Part shown: positions 33,397 through 46,744 of the stretch, in pieces
Position numbering within the stretch: the first letter of the stretch is position 1
How the letters are laid out: each line of letters starts with the position of its first letter
NCBI GenBank assembly: GCA_951217055.1
Contig: OX578278.1
Location: forward strand, 43,165,574 to 43,229,573
Source of the DNA: Gerris lacustris
Lineage: Eukaryota > Arthropoda > Insecta > Hemiptera > Gerridae
Direction: 5' to 3'
DNA: 64,000 nucleotides
Notes under the pieces: model-generated
Told to the model about the DNA's origin: nothing
The model's database searches: none
What the model saw: only the letters and a program-made list of their open reading frames with translations
Made by a program: the position numbers and the translations under genes

Positions 33397-36300
33397 CAAT
33401 TTTTCCGCTTGCTATAAGTTAGGTTTCAAGCCGGATTATTACTATGAATTATTTCCGTTTTGTTATCTTCTTTAAAGTTTTAACGCAGAGAAATTATCTA
33501 TGTGTGCGCTGACGTGGTTGGTGCGAAAACGAAGATCTTGGTCTTTCGGTGATGATGGCGTTATGGTTTGTAAGTCCTGACGTTTCGCCTCGTATGCAGA
33601 AGCATCTTAAGGGGTGCTCTTGTTGCTCGGATGAAGTGGTATCAGATCCACTTCTGAACGAAGAGGTATAAAGTGGAAGAGAGGAAGTGGAAAGAGATCG
33701 CCGTCAGGAATGGAACCACTGATCTAACCTAGAGCTATGACGGAGGGATTTCTCCTGTCCCAATAGATATTTTAGTCCCAATGATCAATAACCATGTTAA
33801 TATAATCAATAATGATCCCAATGATCAATAATCTAAGTCTGTTGATTTTTTAACACTGCCACTATATGTGTTTGCTTATTCTAGGATCCGATGGGTAGGG
33901 TTATGAAGATCTATATGATATGCTGTCAACTTCTTATGACATCTTTATAGGTTTCAATATAAAGTTAGAAGAATCCGCAGGCAGAGTTTAGTGTTCAGTT
34001 CATACCTATTCAGGTTTGACCTTTAAAAATAAAAATGGGTAATGACCTTGGAAAATATTATACTTTAGAAGTGACACTTTTAGCTTTTATAAAAACAATA
34101 AGGTTTATCTATTAATTCGGATTTAGGGTAAATATATTTGATTTATACTATACAGATTTCTGCTTATTTTATAAACTTAATAGTCACGGGTCCTGGCTCA
34201 ACGATTCGACTGTCCCTTTGATCAAACCTATTTTTTATGCCTTTCATCAGCCTTTAATAGGTTACTTCATCTAAATAATGACTAAATATTATAAATTATT
34301 TATAGCTATTAACATAGAGTAACAGTTTATTTTGAAGTTTTAAAATTTTGTATAACAAAATTTTTTAATGTTGGTAGTTATACTTTTATACATTTAAAAA
34401 CAAAAATCATAATCTCTTTTGTTTTGACTCAAAATAACTACAAGAGTCATGGAAATGTATCTAACTTTACATCTCTTATATTAAACAGCACTGAATCCTA
34501 CCTCTATTCTCTTACTATTTCTTAACAAAAATATAGAACATACTACTACTTACACATACAAAAACCGTATACCTATGTGTATTGCATGTAAAGTAAGTTT
34601 AAAAATGGAAGAAAATACATAAAGATCTGGGATACAGTTGCACAGAGCTCGGGCACAAACATATCCCTACACATAGCACAAGGTATTTCAATATTCTCAG
34701 ATATACAACCAAACCGTATAAACCATGTATGAATAGAAACAAAATATATATATCGGGTTGAAAAAGAAAGCCAAGCCACAAGAATAACAATATCTCATCG
34801 CAAGGATATTTGTATCTTTGATCCTTTATATGGATCATATTTAATACAAAAAAGTTAAATAACATTTCTTTTATTTATTTATTTTATTCTTTGTATAAAA
34901 ATATAGATAAATAAAACAGAGTTTTATTAAGTTATTATTTTCCCTTTTTTATTTATTTATTCATATATAATAAAGACGATCTGATTTAGTGGCTTTCATT
35001 TCATTATCATTAATCTAGGATTTCTCTTTAAGGCTGCGTAACAAAAATCGTGGATATTAAAAATATTGCCACTCCTAAAAGTTTTAATTAGAAGTAAAAT
35101 GTGTGAATGGAAACTGTAGAACTGAGTTAAACTAAAAGAAGAAACACAACGAACGAGAAATAATAAAAGCCTTTAATTTGCAAATGAAGTTATTTTATGG
35201 TGCTGGTCGTCCTCTATTAGTGGTTCTCTTATCTACGACTAACGAGTGACTGGTCGCTTTTACAACACTAGACTAATGTTGCCGATTAAAGTAGTTGATA
35301 TAGATTGAAAGGATCGAGTCAAGTCGAATCTAAATAAGTGTTAAGTTGTTTAGGGCTTTGAGAACTCGTCAGACTTGTATTTCTGGATTAGGATTATAAA
35401 CTTGGTGTAATTTACTTAGCGGAGTCTAAACAGAATGTTTTACTGCTAGAGAGGATTCCAAACAACTTCAACTAAGCCTAACAACTTTTATCTTTCACTA
35501 TAACTTTCTCTCTTCTATTATAGATAAATTAAATCCTATCTTTCTAATTGAAAAGTCGGATACAGAGTATCCCAAATAAGTGTACTGAAAGTTATATTAA
35601 TTTACTACTTAAAAAACTTGGTATTGAAAATTGTGTGATATTATAATACTAAATCTTGTTGTCTTGTTAGAAATTAATAGTCAGTATATTGTTGAAAAAA
35701 TAAATAAATCATAATAATAATAATAAGCGGGTAGTAATTCGGATAAAGTCAGGACCTAAACTACAATAATTTTCTCTGTGGAGAATTCTTTAGAACTTGC
35801 TTGGCATTGAATTATTATTTCATCAACATACTTGGTTTGCAGCAAGGGTTATTTATTTTTTCAGATAAATTTTACTCAAAGTGCAAAAATAATATTCATT
35901 TTTAAAAACAACAATACCTAATTAGGTAAACCAATTTTTATCACTTTATAAATCATTATTCACTTAAAAAATAGGGACTTAGAGTCCTCTAATAAAAATA
36001 CTTTTAAGATGTAGAGGGTTTAGCAATATGTCAGATAAATTCTTGAATATAGTTGCTGAAAGATTATATACCGAAAACATAGTTGCAGTTCTTAGGTAGA
36101 TACTAGTGAGGAAAAATCCTCAGTATTTCGCGGGGTCCTACATAGAAATGTCGAACTAATATTATACTTTTTTCTTCTCAGCTGTATAGTACTTTCATTC
36201 ACCCTTCCCAAAATTGGTTAGTGGGTCGTACATATGCCTCGGGGCTGGAATGTGGCGTGTGGACTGTGTGTCTGACAGCCCTTTTCTCCTGACTCAAAAC

Positions 36301-38004
36301 CACATATATTAATTTTGTACCTCTGCTACGAATGTTCGATCGTTCTACAATGTCATTTTAATATTGGCATGTCGCTGAGAAAATCCTCAGTTTGATAACC
36401 TTAATATTAATTTCCACATCAGGGCGTCAGCTTGTCCCTGAAAAGAGATTTTACATGAAATATATTTTTATATAATGTTAAAAGTTGTTCTTGCTGTGTT
36501 ATAGAAAATGTTTGGGAGAAAAGTTGTTTTGAAGAGTAATATAAGTGTGTACGTGTAGGTAACTAGATGTTTGCCAACTATGCCGCACTCGGTATGAGAT
36601 TAGGCCGAAACTTTCCCTCATATCTTCCAGATTCTGGGTCAGATTGAAGTTCTTGCTTGGGTTAGAAGGTAGAAAGTAGAAACATCCATCTATCTACTTC
36701 ACAACATCGTATTTTCTTCGACTGGTATTTCCACTACGTTATCCCTTTAGGAAATTCCGAGGATTTTCCCCTCTCTATTTTGAGATATTGATCATCAGGA
36801 ATTTCATTGCTATTGCTTTTTGATAAACTATTGCCTTTTGATAAACTATTGCTTTTAGTGTTTCTCTAGCTCGGAAATCATCACTAGGAGAGTAATATAA
36901 AATATAATGTATTATTCTTTGAGTTGGATCTGTCTCTGTTCTAGAAACTGGTTGTATCAAAGCACATTATCGGATTTAATCTTTTTAATCTAATATTGGG
37001 ATTCTTTTGATGTATTTATATATACAGCAGTAAATTATACGATAAATTACATCGTTTACACTCCAGATTATATTTACGGTTGACGGTGGCATACTCGTAT
37101 ATTACAACTTAAAATAACTAGACTTTATTACGAGAACACTAAATGAAACTGATGTTTATTATTCAGAATACACAAATACACATTGTCAAAAATTACAACT
37201 TAAAAATAAACAAACTTATATTAACGCGCCTCACGCTTCGATCGTATAGAATTAACGCGTGATGTTTAGTTTTGTTCACAGACATGGTCGGTCTGTTTGT
37301 CCCCATTTTCTTCTTCAAAATATCCAGGCTTTTATATAGGACTATAGAAATGACTTTTCCTCAACTTCAAAAGTTTAAATTAAAAATTATATTACTTTGC
37401 AGGGACCTTTGTATGGAGCTTTTAGTGGGAATTTCACTTGTTCTACTCATATAAATACATGAGTAACAGAGACAAGATTTTTGCTAATGAATCCTGCTGT
37501 TGTGCCTGTTGAGGCCACTTGATTTATTTTTTTAAAACCATATTTTATAAAAATTATATATTTAAAAAAAAAATAATAACACGCCTTTATAAATAATGTA
37601 CTAAAAATGAGATAATAATTACTTTTAAACAGCCACAGTACTACGAGCGATCACACTATATGGGTATGTCACTAAAAATAAAAGCTTGGGGCGCTATCAA
37701 CTTTTTTTCATAATTACAAATCCAAGAATCCACACTTCATATTTTTGAGAAGTAAGACATAAAATTTACCAAAAACCAAGATTAAGCTTAGGCGGAACAT
37801 GTATATCTTTGTAGATATGCTTGTTAGTACGCTTAAAATCCGCTAGATGTCAATGCGTTTTATTTATCTTTTGTTATAGTGTAACCTCTTTTTAAGGTTT
37901 CTTTTTTTTAAATCTTAAGTATGTTATTTATATTGATTATTGATTAATATTTAATGTTTTTTCATTTTCTGCTACCACGGAAAAAAATAGCATATGCTAC
38001 ACGA
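33397..38004. other. Unassigned sequence
   Basis: No gene recognised. 33573-33610 holds one hairpin phrase in reverse (GACGTTTCGCCTCGTATGCA, then AAGCATCTTAAGG). 36811-36860 has a small tandem repeat of TTTTGATAAACTATTGC. The rest is AT-rich and unremarkable by eye. Confidence 0.4.
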
Positions 38005-38102
38005 CTGTGAAGTGTTTATTCTTTACCTTGGCAATATTTACTGTCTCGCTTCGCTCGACAGTAAATGTAATTGCCGTGGTAAAGAAAAAACTCACTTCAC
38101 AG
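38005..38102. repeat. 98-bp palindrome
   Basis: The arms run CTGTGAAGTG, TTCTTTACC, GGCAAT and TTTACTGTC, then the reverse complements GACAGTAAA, ATTGCC, GGTAAAGAA and CACTTCACAG. The loop is TCGCTTCGCTC. A MITE-like foldback or a cruciform-capable site. Confidence 0.9.
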
Positions 38103-38517
38103 CCTAGTAACATAATATACTATTTAGGAACGTCCATGCCTCGGGTTGAGGCGAAATATAGCCAGAATGCGTCTAAGATGAAGTAAACGCCTTTTGAGTT
38201 TATTTCTCACCATTATTGACCTCTTCCAGAACATTAGCCATTCCATCGTTACTAAGATTTATTGATTTTTTTTTTTTTAATTGAGCCAGAGGGTAAAAGA
38301 AACATTAAGAATAAACGTTATATATATATATACACAAAGGGATTAAAACATTGTCCCTCTTTCAACTATATTTGTATTTTACCTTATACCTAAAAAAGAA
38401 TTGTATTTTTCTTTTATTCGCATGAAATACTTTTCGTTTGAAACAAAGTATACTTTAAAAGTGTAGAATTCTAGATATGAAATCTCTTTTTACTTTATAT
38501 AACAACCAAAAAATAAA
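38103..38517. other. Unassigned sequence
   Basis: Contains a short (TA)n at about 38320. Nothing else recognised. Confidence 0.4.
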
Positions 38518-38992
38518 TGTGGTGTCGCGGGACACCCTTTAGGAACGAAGTTCTTCGCCTTTCATTACATTAAATTGATAAATCACACTGCTAACTACTT
38601 ATACATGGCGGAGTTAGAAAAAAGCGTAATTAGCGAGGTTAAGGCAAAATTAAAAAAAGAAAAAATGTATCATTGAAGTCTTGCAATAAATATGTATTAA
38701 ATATTAAGAAAAAAATTAGTCACGATGAGATAATAGTTAAAAAATATGGTTACTATTGGTCAATAGTACAGTCCTGTTTCCTACCTGCCTGGTACTCAAT
38801 TTAAAATATTATAAAATATATCACTTCACTACTCAAAAACTTTTGCTTGTATCAGGTTGAAATTTTACATGTCTGTTTCATTTAGACGATGTGTATGAAG
38901 TTTCATTAAAATCGTTACGGTAGAACGTAAGATAACGGTAAAAACGTTGTTTTCTTTATTTTAAACGTTTAGGTCCGCTTAAATAATGTTAG
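38518..38992 (+). mobile_element. Family E repeat, copy 1
   Basis: Opens with two adjacent palindromes (GGTGTCGCGGGACACC and a GGAACGAAGTTC-type stem). The body includes ATGGCGGAGTTAGAAAA, ATCACTTCACTACTCAAAAA, TTGTATCAGGTTGAAATTTT and AAACGTTTAGGTCCGCTTAA. The same order is found at 54.87 kb. Its right edge coincides with the CAGGGTTGCAAACT start of the hAT-like sequence at 38993, so that element may have inserted here. Confidence 0.8.
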
Positions 38993-39881
38993 CAGGGTTG
39001 CAAACTAGTCAGTAATAGTCTGTATTTTGAGGAAAGTCTGTATTAGGTCAGTATTTCATGAAATTGGTCAATAAAGTCAGTTTTTTGCACCTTGCGGAAG
39101 CCCTGGGAAACTGAGGGCCAGTTTCGGTGCAGTTTGGGTATGAATGTGGCACATTGCTTGTGTACTGTTTTCATAGCTTTCATGAGCAGCTACTACCTAA
39201 CAGCACCACTCTTCTTTAATTTAATTTATATATATATTTTTTTTACGACCTTGATGTTAAGTGGAATGGATAATTGTTATTTTAAACTTTGTTGCGACGA
39301 AACTACCAACGCTGCAGCCTATAAAGAGTTGCAAGCAACTGTTAGGTATTGGTCAGAATCAACTGAAAGGATCGTAACACGACATTGGCAAACATTTTTT
39401 AATGGCTCAGCAACTGCTGAAAATTTATTTGCCAAGTTTTGTGAGACATTAAATATGGCTAAATTGCCACGAGCAAAATTGCTTATTCTTAGTAATGGAC
39501 CAAATGTAAACAAAGCTGTTAAAGACTTGTGAACAATTATATGATTGTGTTAAAAAGAAAAACTATAGTTGACATTGGAACCCGTAACATTAATTTTTTA
39601 CACAATGCATTTAAACGGGGCATGGAAGTACTCGGAGATGATGCATCAAATTTATTTTTTGATTTTTTCGATTTTTCAAATTCGATTTTTTTAATGTTTG
39701 GCCGTCAAGTCCAAAAAGTCCTAAATTTGCCCAGTCATAAATTAAGCATGTGTTGTCAAGATGGTTATCCTTGAGGCAAGCAGGCAAACGACTTTTAGAA
39801 CCATGGCCAGCATTTGTTAAATATTTCCTCTCATTTATCCCAAAATATAATACTGACCTTATAAAATCTAAACACATTTAA
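38993..39881 (+). mobile_element. hAT-like transposon remnant
   Basis: The candidate left end CAGGGTTGCAAACTAG (hAT ends usually start CA(G/A)NG) sits directly against family E. A broken transposase follows. No matching right end or 8-bp target duplication was found, so the right boundary is set at the end of the coding similarity. Confidence 0.5.
39266..39881 (+). pseudogene. hAT-superfamily transposase-like remnant (RNase H-fold region)
   Basis: Three frame-shifted pieces line up with a family of hAT-derived proteins in insects. Piece one (39266-39531) has CDETTNAAAYKELQATVRYW, HWQTFFNGSATAENLFAKF and PRAKLLILSNGPNVNKAV, where the DE(T/S)TN motif carries a catalytic-type Asp. Piece two (39529-39774) has DIGTRNINFLHNAFKRGME. 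Piece three (about 39775-39881) has KRLLEPWPAFVKYFLSFIPK. The upstream part of the long reading frame (from 39092) is not similar and is probably chance. The zinc-finger N-terminus and the C-terminal dimerisation part are missing. The protein is dead. The identification is from memory of the family's conserved phrases. Confidence 0.7.
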
Positions 39882-42800
39882 ATTATGAAACACATAAATT
39901 ATAAAAACACATTGATGTATTATACCTTACCGGAATCGCGAGTGGAGTGTTTTTTTAAAAGTATTTTTACCTTAATTATTCTTATTTAAGAGTGCTAAAG
40001 AGTATGGAGAGATTGCGGGCCCGACCTCCAGATCCTGGGGGATGGGACGAAGATGATAACTTTCAACATCTAAAGGAAAATGAATCACTTTAAGTAAGTT
40101 CAAACCCTAATGGGTCAAAATTAAATAATAATCATAATACCTGTCAAAATTAAATTTCTGGAGTATCCAAAAACAAGTGTCAGCAAACATGTTCGCCTCT
40201 GCTAGACACTAATAATTCCACCTTTAAGTCCAAATACAACTTCTTAGTGGTTTAAAGAAAAAACGGTGAATCAATGACAAACGTGTCACCATTTTTGACA
40301 CAAATCGCAGGAAGCGTAAAGGACGCAAAAAACTGAGAGATAGCTCGTTGCTTATTGAAACCTTCATTTACGACCAGGGTGAGAAGCTCCTGAATCTGTA
40401 CGTTTTTTTCTTTTCTTAATAATGGAATGTATAACGTATAACATTTAGTCCTGATTCTTTTCTATAATGTCTTTGGAAACGAAACTTTTAAGGCGTATAA
40501 TTTTGCCGCTTGGCCTACATGATAATAGGAAACCTAGCCACTGATTCATAGAATTAGTCCCGCGTAAACGAGTGGTGAAGGTTAGCAATTAATAACCTTT
40601 ATTCCATTTACTTACTATGAGCTCATAAGTAACATTAACCTAAATGAAAATAATGAATTGTTTAAGTTGATAAATAAACTTGGTTAAATAATGAAACGGC
40701 CCCAAGCAATGTTATTGTGCTGCTTGAGAAATGGATTAAGGAACATTTTAGTGGCAAGGTCATTGTTACAATTTTACTTAGGAACTGTGTAGAAGAGTTT
40801 GTGATTCTCTTGAGGCTAGCCACCTTTCTTTTCTATGTTTTAAACTATTCTCTAACTATCTACTCTTGAAACCTGTCTAGTTAGTGCCTCATTTGAACGA
40901 GGCTGGCAATTAAGGAGCTCGTTAGAGACCTATACATTTACAAATGCCGTATTAGAGCTTGATGGTGTCAATTAGAGCATTTCTAAGTATAACACTATTG
41001 AATAACATGTATTCTATGATTAAGGGAAGAACATTTTTAACACTAGTCTAAAATAAAAGTAAATGTAACGCTGACAGCTGTATGAGATGTTATACTGAAG
41101 GTGCAATTTTCGTAAACAACTATGTAACTTTTATTAATTAGACTTATTTCTATAAGTAATCAAGTTTTTAAGCAAGCAATATCTTACGTTGAAGCTGTTT
41201 TCATTAGAAAAAAATATTATTTAACTTGAAGATCTTCAAATCCTTTAGTTAATAATATGTTTTTTTTATACCATACAGTTTATTCTTTTATACAGCCCAC
41301 TGTAAGAGGAATATAGTAATAAAAGACTTGTATGATGCACACAGCACCTGCTTAGAAGTGGCATCAATCCCCTTACTCCTAGGAAACCCCTTTTATCCTG
41401 AAATAAATCCGATAAATCGATGACTTCGAGTGGCAGTACTTCTTTGTCTGCCTCTGCATTCCCACGTTACTGACTAGAATCGTGATTCCAAAGAAAAATA
41501 TTTTAAATGCAGGCGCTCTAAGCGTTTATTATTTTCTTTCCCAAAGTCTTTGCGTATTCGGTAGAAGCGATTTGCCTCTCGAGAGGGACTTCTGCATACT
41601 TAATTAAAAGCTAACTCTCTTGAAGAGGAAAGTTTGCGTTGCATCAACACAGCTAAGCATGTTTACCATTCTTATCTCCCTCTTTTGGCATCTTCTTATC
41701 GCCCTTACATTTTTTTTTTTTTTCATCGTTGTCCTCTTTCATCTTTTAACTTAGCTTAATCTTGTCTTCTAAGATTAATTTGTTTAATTTCAACTTCAAA
41801 GTTACAACTGTCTAATCTTCTAATTCCCTTGTTTACTACCATACTTTGTGTAACATTATTTCCATTGTTTTAAATATTGTTCACATTTACATTAGCTTGA
41901 TTTTTAAAAATGTTATTTTTATAATCAACTTATTATTATCTTATTTTTACTTATATTACTTCTTTTTTTTTTACTAGTTAAGCCATCTCAGTATATGAAC
42001 GCTTAGGGATTTCTTTTCGGTTACATCATTTGGAACTTGTATAATATAAATTGTATTCAACTAAGTAATAATACACCGAGGATTATCGTAGACAAATAGT
42101 TTCTCACTAGAGGAATAGTTGTGCTAAGCGCCCAGATCTCCCTTCCTATTATATTTTAATGTTTTGCTTATCAAGACCAACAATACATGAAAAGAAATAA
42201 TAATAAACTAAAATAACTAAATGGCTGCATAATCAAATGAGACAAGAAACAAAATTTTGAACTAAATTGAACAATTAGAAAACTACAGTACGATGAAGAT
42301 TTAAGATCTGGCGTCTTAATGACACTTTTAGTATTGTTTAACTTCTATTGAGCCTGTGATTATCGTTGAAATAATTCCTTCAAATTGTACCTTTGCTTTC
42401 AAGATAAATTTTTAAGCAATTCGCATTATATTAATATTAAATATAATATGTAAAAGTGGAATTTTATTAAAGCTCTGATGTTATGAGAGTTTTAAAGTAA
42501 ACAGCGTATTTTAATTAAATTCTCGGTATACTGTAACCGTGAGTCTGATAATGAGCCAGAGTAAAAATTCTAACATCTGCTTATTTGGATATGCAAGAGG
42601 TAAAAACTCGCCTTTATGAAAACTTAAGAACGACTCACGCTAGCTTATAGACTTAAATACGACGTACTAAAGGTAGAAAACGTGAACTGAAACCTATTTC
42701 ACCAGCGGTAAAGTGTTATCCTTTAGATGTCCTACCAAGCGTACAGATTATTTTATATGGGGTAAATTGTGGTCAAAATTTAATAAAATAATTTAAATCA

Positions 42801-43020
42801 TATATTAAATAATATATAATCAATCTCTGATTTCTCTGGACTCATCTTAATTCATTTTTAATTTATTAAAATATTTATCAATCCATTATTTGTTACCAAT
42901 TGTTGTTCTGGAACACAGACCTGGTTATAATATTTTAAACCCTTTCTAGAGGAAAAACGAAATAGTGTCGTCTTGTTCTAAAGGTTAACCTTTAATAATG
43001 GCGTTGCAAAAAAAAAATCG
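39882..43020. other. Unassigned sequence
   Basis: No gene recognised. T-rich runs near 41710 and 41965. 40000-40090 might be further decayed transposon sequence, but I see no motif. Confidence 0.4.
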
Positions 43021-43432
43021 TGTTAAAAGTTGTGTTAAGTAAAGAAGTAGGAAACAGTTTTTTTTACACTGTAAGTAGATTTTTTTTTCTCTTCTTGCTA
43101 TTCTTTATTTTTCACCTCCTTTATAAAGAAGAATCAAGTGTCCTCTTGAGAGTAGCGCTGCAGTTGTTGGTTGTATATTTGAAGACCTGGTATTTCTGTA
43201 TCCAGTCTCAAAGCCAAGAACCAAGGCAGCGGCCAGATCCCCACCCACACCATGCTCTATGCCTCTAGCTCTCCATGCCTCACTGACTTCCCACCGCTAA
43301 GCCCTTTCTCTCGTATCCTTTTTGAGCCTTCACTACCACCCCTTCAAATACCTTTTTTACATGTTTTCATAAAAAAAAAATCTTTTCTTGGGTTTTTTCT
43401 AATAACAAGTCTCTCATTCTCTTTCTCTCTCT
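43021..43432. other. Unassigned pyrimidine-rich sequence before the microsatellite
   Basis: Reading frames here give Phe/Leu-rich or Pro-rich chance peptides. CT-rich at 43400-43432. Confidence 0.4.
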
Positions 43433-43533
<101 letters not shown>

Positions 43534-43603
43534 TCATATTTTAATTTACCTACATACTTACTTAAGCCTACCCTGTTCTCATGATAGTATCAACCCTTTA
43601 CAC

Positions 43604-44223
43604 CAGTGTTTCCCAAACCTTTTTAGCCCGCGGCACACCTACACTTTATGCAGGGCCGCCGAGAGCCATCCGGGGCTCCATTTCGATAGGTCTACTGGGT
43701 CCCTCATTTGCCGGAAAATTGCGTGCCTGGAAATCACTTTTTTACGCAATTTGGCTTTTACCATCATAAACAGTTACCATTATTTTTATGGAAATACATA
43801 TTAAATGCTTAGTAAATACTAGATACTAGGCACTTAATATTTAAGTTAGACGCTGTTTATTTCAATTATTCTTCTGTACCTACATTAGGCCAAACATGAA
43901 TAAATAATATTTTTAGTTTAAGTATGTACTTTTTATTTTACTTTTGTGTTTAGTTATTCTTATTTTTTAACTTAAATTACTAAAAATAGGTGCCAGACCA
44001 GGGTTGGAGACAGGGGAGGGCATGCTTTATGATGTGAAGTGTAATTTTACCTGATAAAAACATAGTGTCATTAAATAATATAGTTCGTTTAGAAAAAATA
44101 AAACTATTGTACTTTACAGGCAGGCATTATCGTGTTCTGACTATTTTGGATTTTATTATGATCTTATCCTGGATTCCGCGGCACACCTGGCCGGACTCGC
44201 GGCACAAAGTTTGGGAAACCCTG
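43604..44223. mobile_element. Complete non-autonomous hAT element with 8-bp target duplication
   Basis: The ends are inverted: CAGTGTTTCCCAAACCTTTT at the left, and AAAGTTTGGGAAACCCTG at the right (reversed CAGGGTTTCCCAAACTTT). Both have a GCGGCACA motif just inside. The flanks are CTTTACAC at 43596-43603 and CTTTACAC at 44224-44231, a perfect 8-bp target duplication, which is diagnostic for hAT. The 620-bp element has no transposase; its reading frames are chance. The intact duplication suggests a comparatively young insertion. Confidence 0.93.
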
Positions 44224-44231
44224 CTTTACAC

Positions 44232-45334
44232 TGTAGAAGGTGTACAAAAGGATCGCAAGTGTCCATCCAGGATCCATAATTTTCCTCGTGGTAACCTTCT
44301 TTCCACTGACGCCTTATGTATCTGTATTTGATTTTTCTCCATTCGTATGATTCAGTCGTGTTTTTGTTCCAGGAATAACTTTATAAAATGATAATCCAAT
44401 GCTATTTTTCAGTGGCTATGATGAAGTATCGGACTAGAAAATTGAGGTGGTTACTTAATTTTTGCAGTTTACAGACTGTATCACTTATACTTGGTTGCAC
44501 TGGATTCAATCTAAGGTACGACTGCAATAACAGCTGGATGAAGAATGGGTGGGATTGAGTACGGCTGTTTTGCGGTCTTGAAGATTAATTAGTCCGGGTT
44601 GTGTTTGGTGCGAAGTGGAAGGCTCTAGAGCGGAGTGTAGGAACTCGACTCGCGGCTCCGAGTCTAGAACGCCCCCGGGCCTAATAATGAACCTGGAGCG
44701 GCCGCCCAACCCAACCCGGAGCCCTTGGAACCGCTAACGAGCCCTAAGACCTCGTATCTTGAGCTCCTCTCAACCTTCGCCCTTTTATTCCTACCCGTAT
44801 TATTTCCAGTAGGCTCTCACTTCTTCCCTTGCTACTTTCCGATTTTGAAGTTGCGTGCTCTTAAACTTTTTCCCTAATAGTCTACCCAGTTATAAATTCA
44901 TCTGGGTTCTATTGAACAACATTAATTAGTGTAAAAGGTTTTAAATTATTGCCCTTTGAGAAAAATAGTAGGCTTTTAAACCAAAGGTGCTCAAAGTTTA
45001 CCAGTTCAAGCCTTACTTTTCCGTTTTCAAAATAATATGTTTTTGATGCTTTATAGGGTTTTATGATCTGATTTGTTTATTAAAACCTTTTTTTATTTAA
45101 ACTATTGTATTATCGAATAGAAGAATACACTCAAAATATCTTAAGGTAAGGGCAAGAATTCTGTTTAACAGATTACCCACAGTCAGGGTGTTTGTATAAG
45201 AATTCCTCGATTTAACAAAAAAGAAATCATAAAGAATTGACGGAATCAATTAAAAGCATGCGGTTTTCATGATTTTGTTCGGTATATGATTAAGATTTTA
45301 ATCACTAATATTCATCAAGATGCCTATGCTTGGC
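44232..45334. other. Unassigned sequence with a GC-rich patch
   Basis: 44500-44780 is clearly GC-richer than its surroundings (with GCGGCCGC and CCCCCGGGCC). I could not relate it to rRNA, a coding region or any repeat in the window. Confidence 0.35.
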
Positions 45335-45555
45335 GTAAACGTATCCGGTAATGGAAGCATAAAGTACGTTATAGGATGCGAGGATAATGCCTATAACGTA
45401 CTTTATTTATGCTTTCATTGCCTTCGGTAAGCTCCTATGCAGCAGGGGGAAACAAGTAGGTACATAAATTATAGACAATAATGAGTTTTAAAAGCATAAA
45501 ATAAATAAAGTACGTTATAGGATGCGAGGAAGCTATGTGCCACACTATTTACTAT
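45335..45555 (+). mobile_element. Family F derivatives: a foldback and a right terminus
   Basis: 45350-45424 is an inverted repeat (GGAAGCATAAAGTACGTTAT and ATAACGTACTTTAT-TTATGC) ending in the family F left-end phrase GCCTTCGGTAAGCTC. A normal F right end follows: AAAGCATAA, AAAGTACGTTATAGGATGCG and GAAGCTATGTGCCACAC (about 45492-45547). The F body is absent. Confidence 0.7.
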
Positions 45556-46744
45556 TATTTTACTTTATATAAGTGAGTTGTAATCAAGGTTTCTACTATT
45601 CGGTATAATAATTGAACTTTAACTATGTAATGCCTTGTTAATGGTTTTAGATAATAGTTTAATTATCAGTGTGGAATGTTACTTTGTTGCTCAGCTTGTT
45701 CGGTAGTTTGTTTTAACTATTGGACACGTAGAGAGTGGTCTTTAGGTTTGCGGGTGTAATTTTCTCGGTTTCTTTGCCCTTGAGTTGTGGTTGCTAATCT
45801 CGAGTTCAGATAATTCGGTGCTAAGTCGGTCCCTAGAGCCTATGAGAGCACTAGCTTCAGCTTGCCTTGTAAAGGCTGTCACTTCCTCTTTACCCCTTAG
45901 CCTTTGCCTCCGGTCTCTTCCCCGAGGCTTCTACTATGGTTAACCTCTTTCTCCTCAATATCCGACCACTCTCGGACCCTTCAGGGGATAACCCTATTCC
46001 ATTTAACCCAAAACCCCTGCTTTTTCCGACGACCCTCAAAAGACACTTGCCCCTAACGCGTTTCGTCATGATTAGGTTTTCTCCAAATTATTTCGGTCCC
46101 TTTTCTTCAATGATTTCTGATGAAACTTTTGGACCTAAAACTTCCCTCCCCCTTCTTCTCCGTTATTGAAGATCCGATGTTTTAATGGAATCGAATTGGG
46201 TAATCTAAGCTTCTACATCTTTTTAATAACTTCTGTACCTATTTAATTTCTTTTTTCTTTCGATAATCTTAAGGATAATTAAGTTAATCTTATGGATTGT
46301 GCATACTTGTTATCTCCTTGGATATTTATGGAAAATGCTATAAAATTATTTTATACTAATATTTGTACATTAAGTGGTACTAGCTTTTGAGTTTTTTTTT
46401 ATTAGTGAGTAGTTCTTATTAGTAAAATGTAATGTGAAACTAGATGAAGATTGGTAGTGAAAGTTTGACGACAAGTCCATGAGACTACAGAATTATACCA
46501 GCATACAGTGGAAAAGAGAAAGTCGAGAGTTAGTTTAAGAGGTAATTCCTCTTTGTCACATCTTAAATTGTGTTACAAGTTTTGGAAAATAATTTTTTTT
46601 CATCATTTCATTACAAATGTGAAACAAAAACTTTATTAGCTTAGAGGGAACTCTATGAATTAATTGGTCTGAAATAAGAGTTAAAAAGATTTGTTGTAAA
46701 GTTGTTCCAATATTTAACTTTCAAAAATATGACTTTTGGAAGAG
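45556..46744. other. Unassigned sequence with a pyrimidine-rich patch
   Basis: 45720-46170 is GC-richer and CT-rich, with a 77-codon frame (45936) of no known type. No gene is called. Confidence 0.35.

Noticed and set aside
39092..39265. Start of the transposase at the first ATG of the long frame
   Set aside because: The first 58 residues are hydrophobic and unlike the family. Similarity begins only at 39266-39300, so the upstream frame is probably fortuitous.
44500..44780. rRNA fragment or CpG-island promoter
   Set aside because: GC-rich, but I recognise no rRNA core sequence and no downstream exon. Left unassigned.
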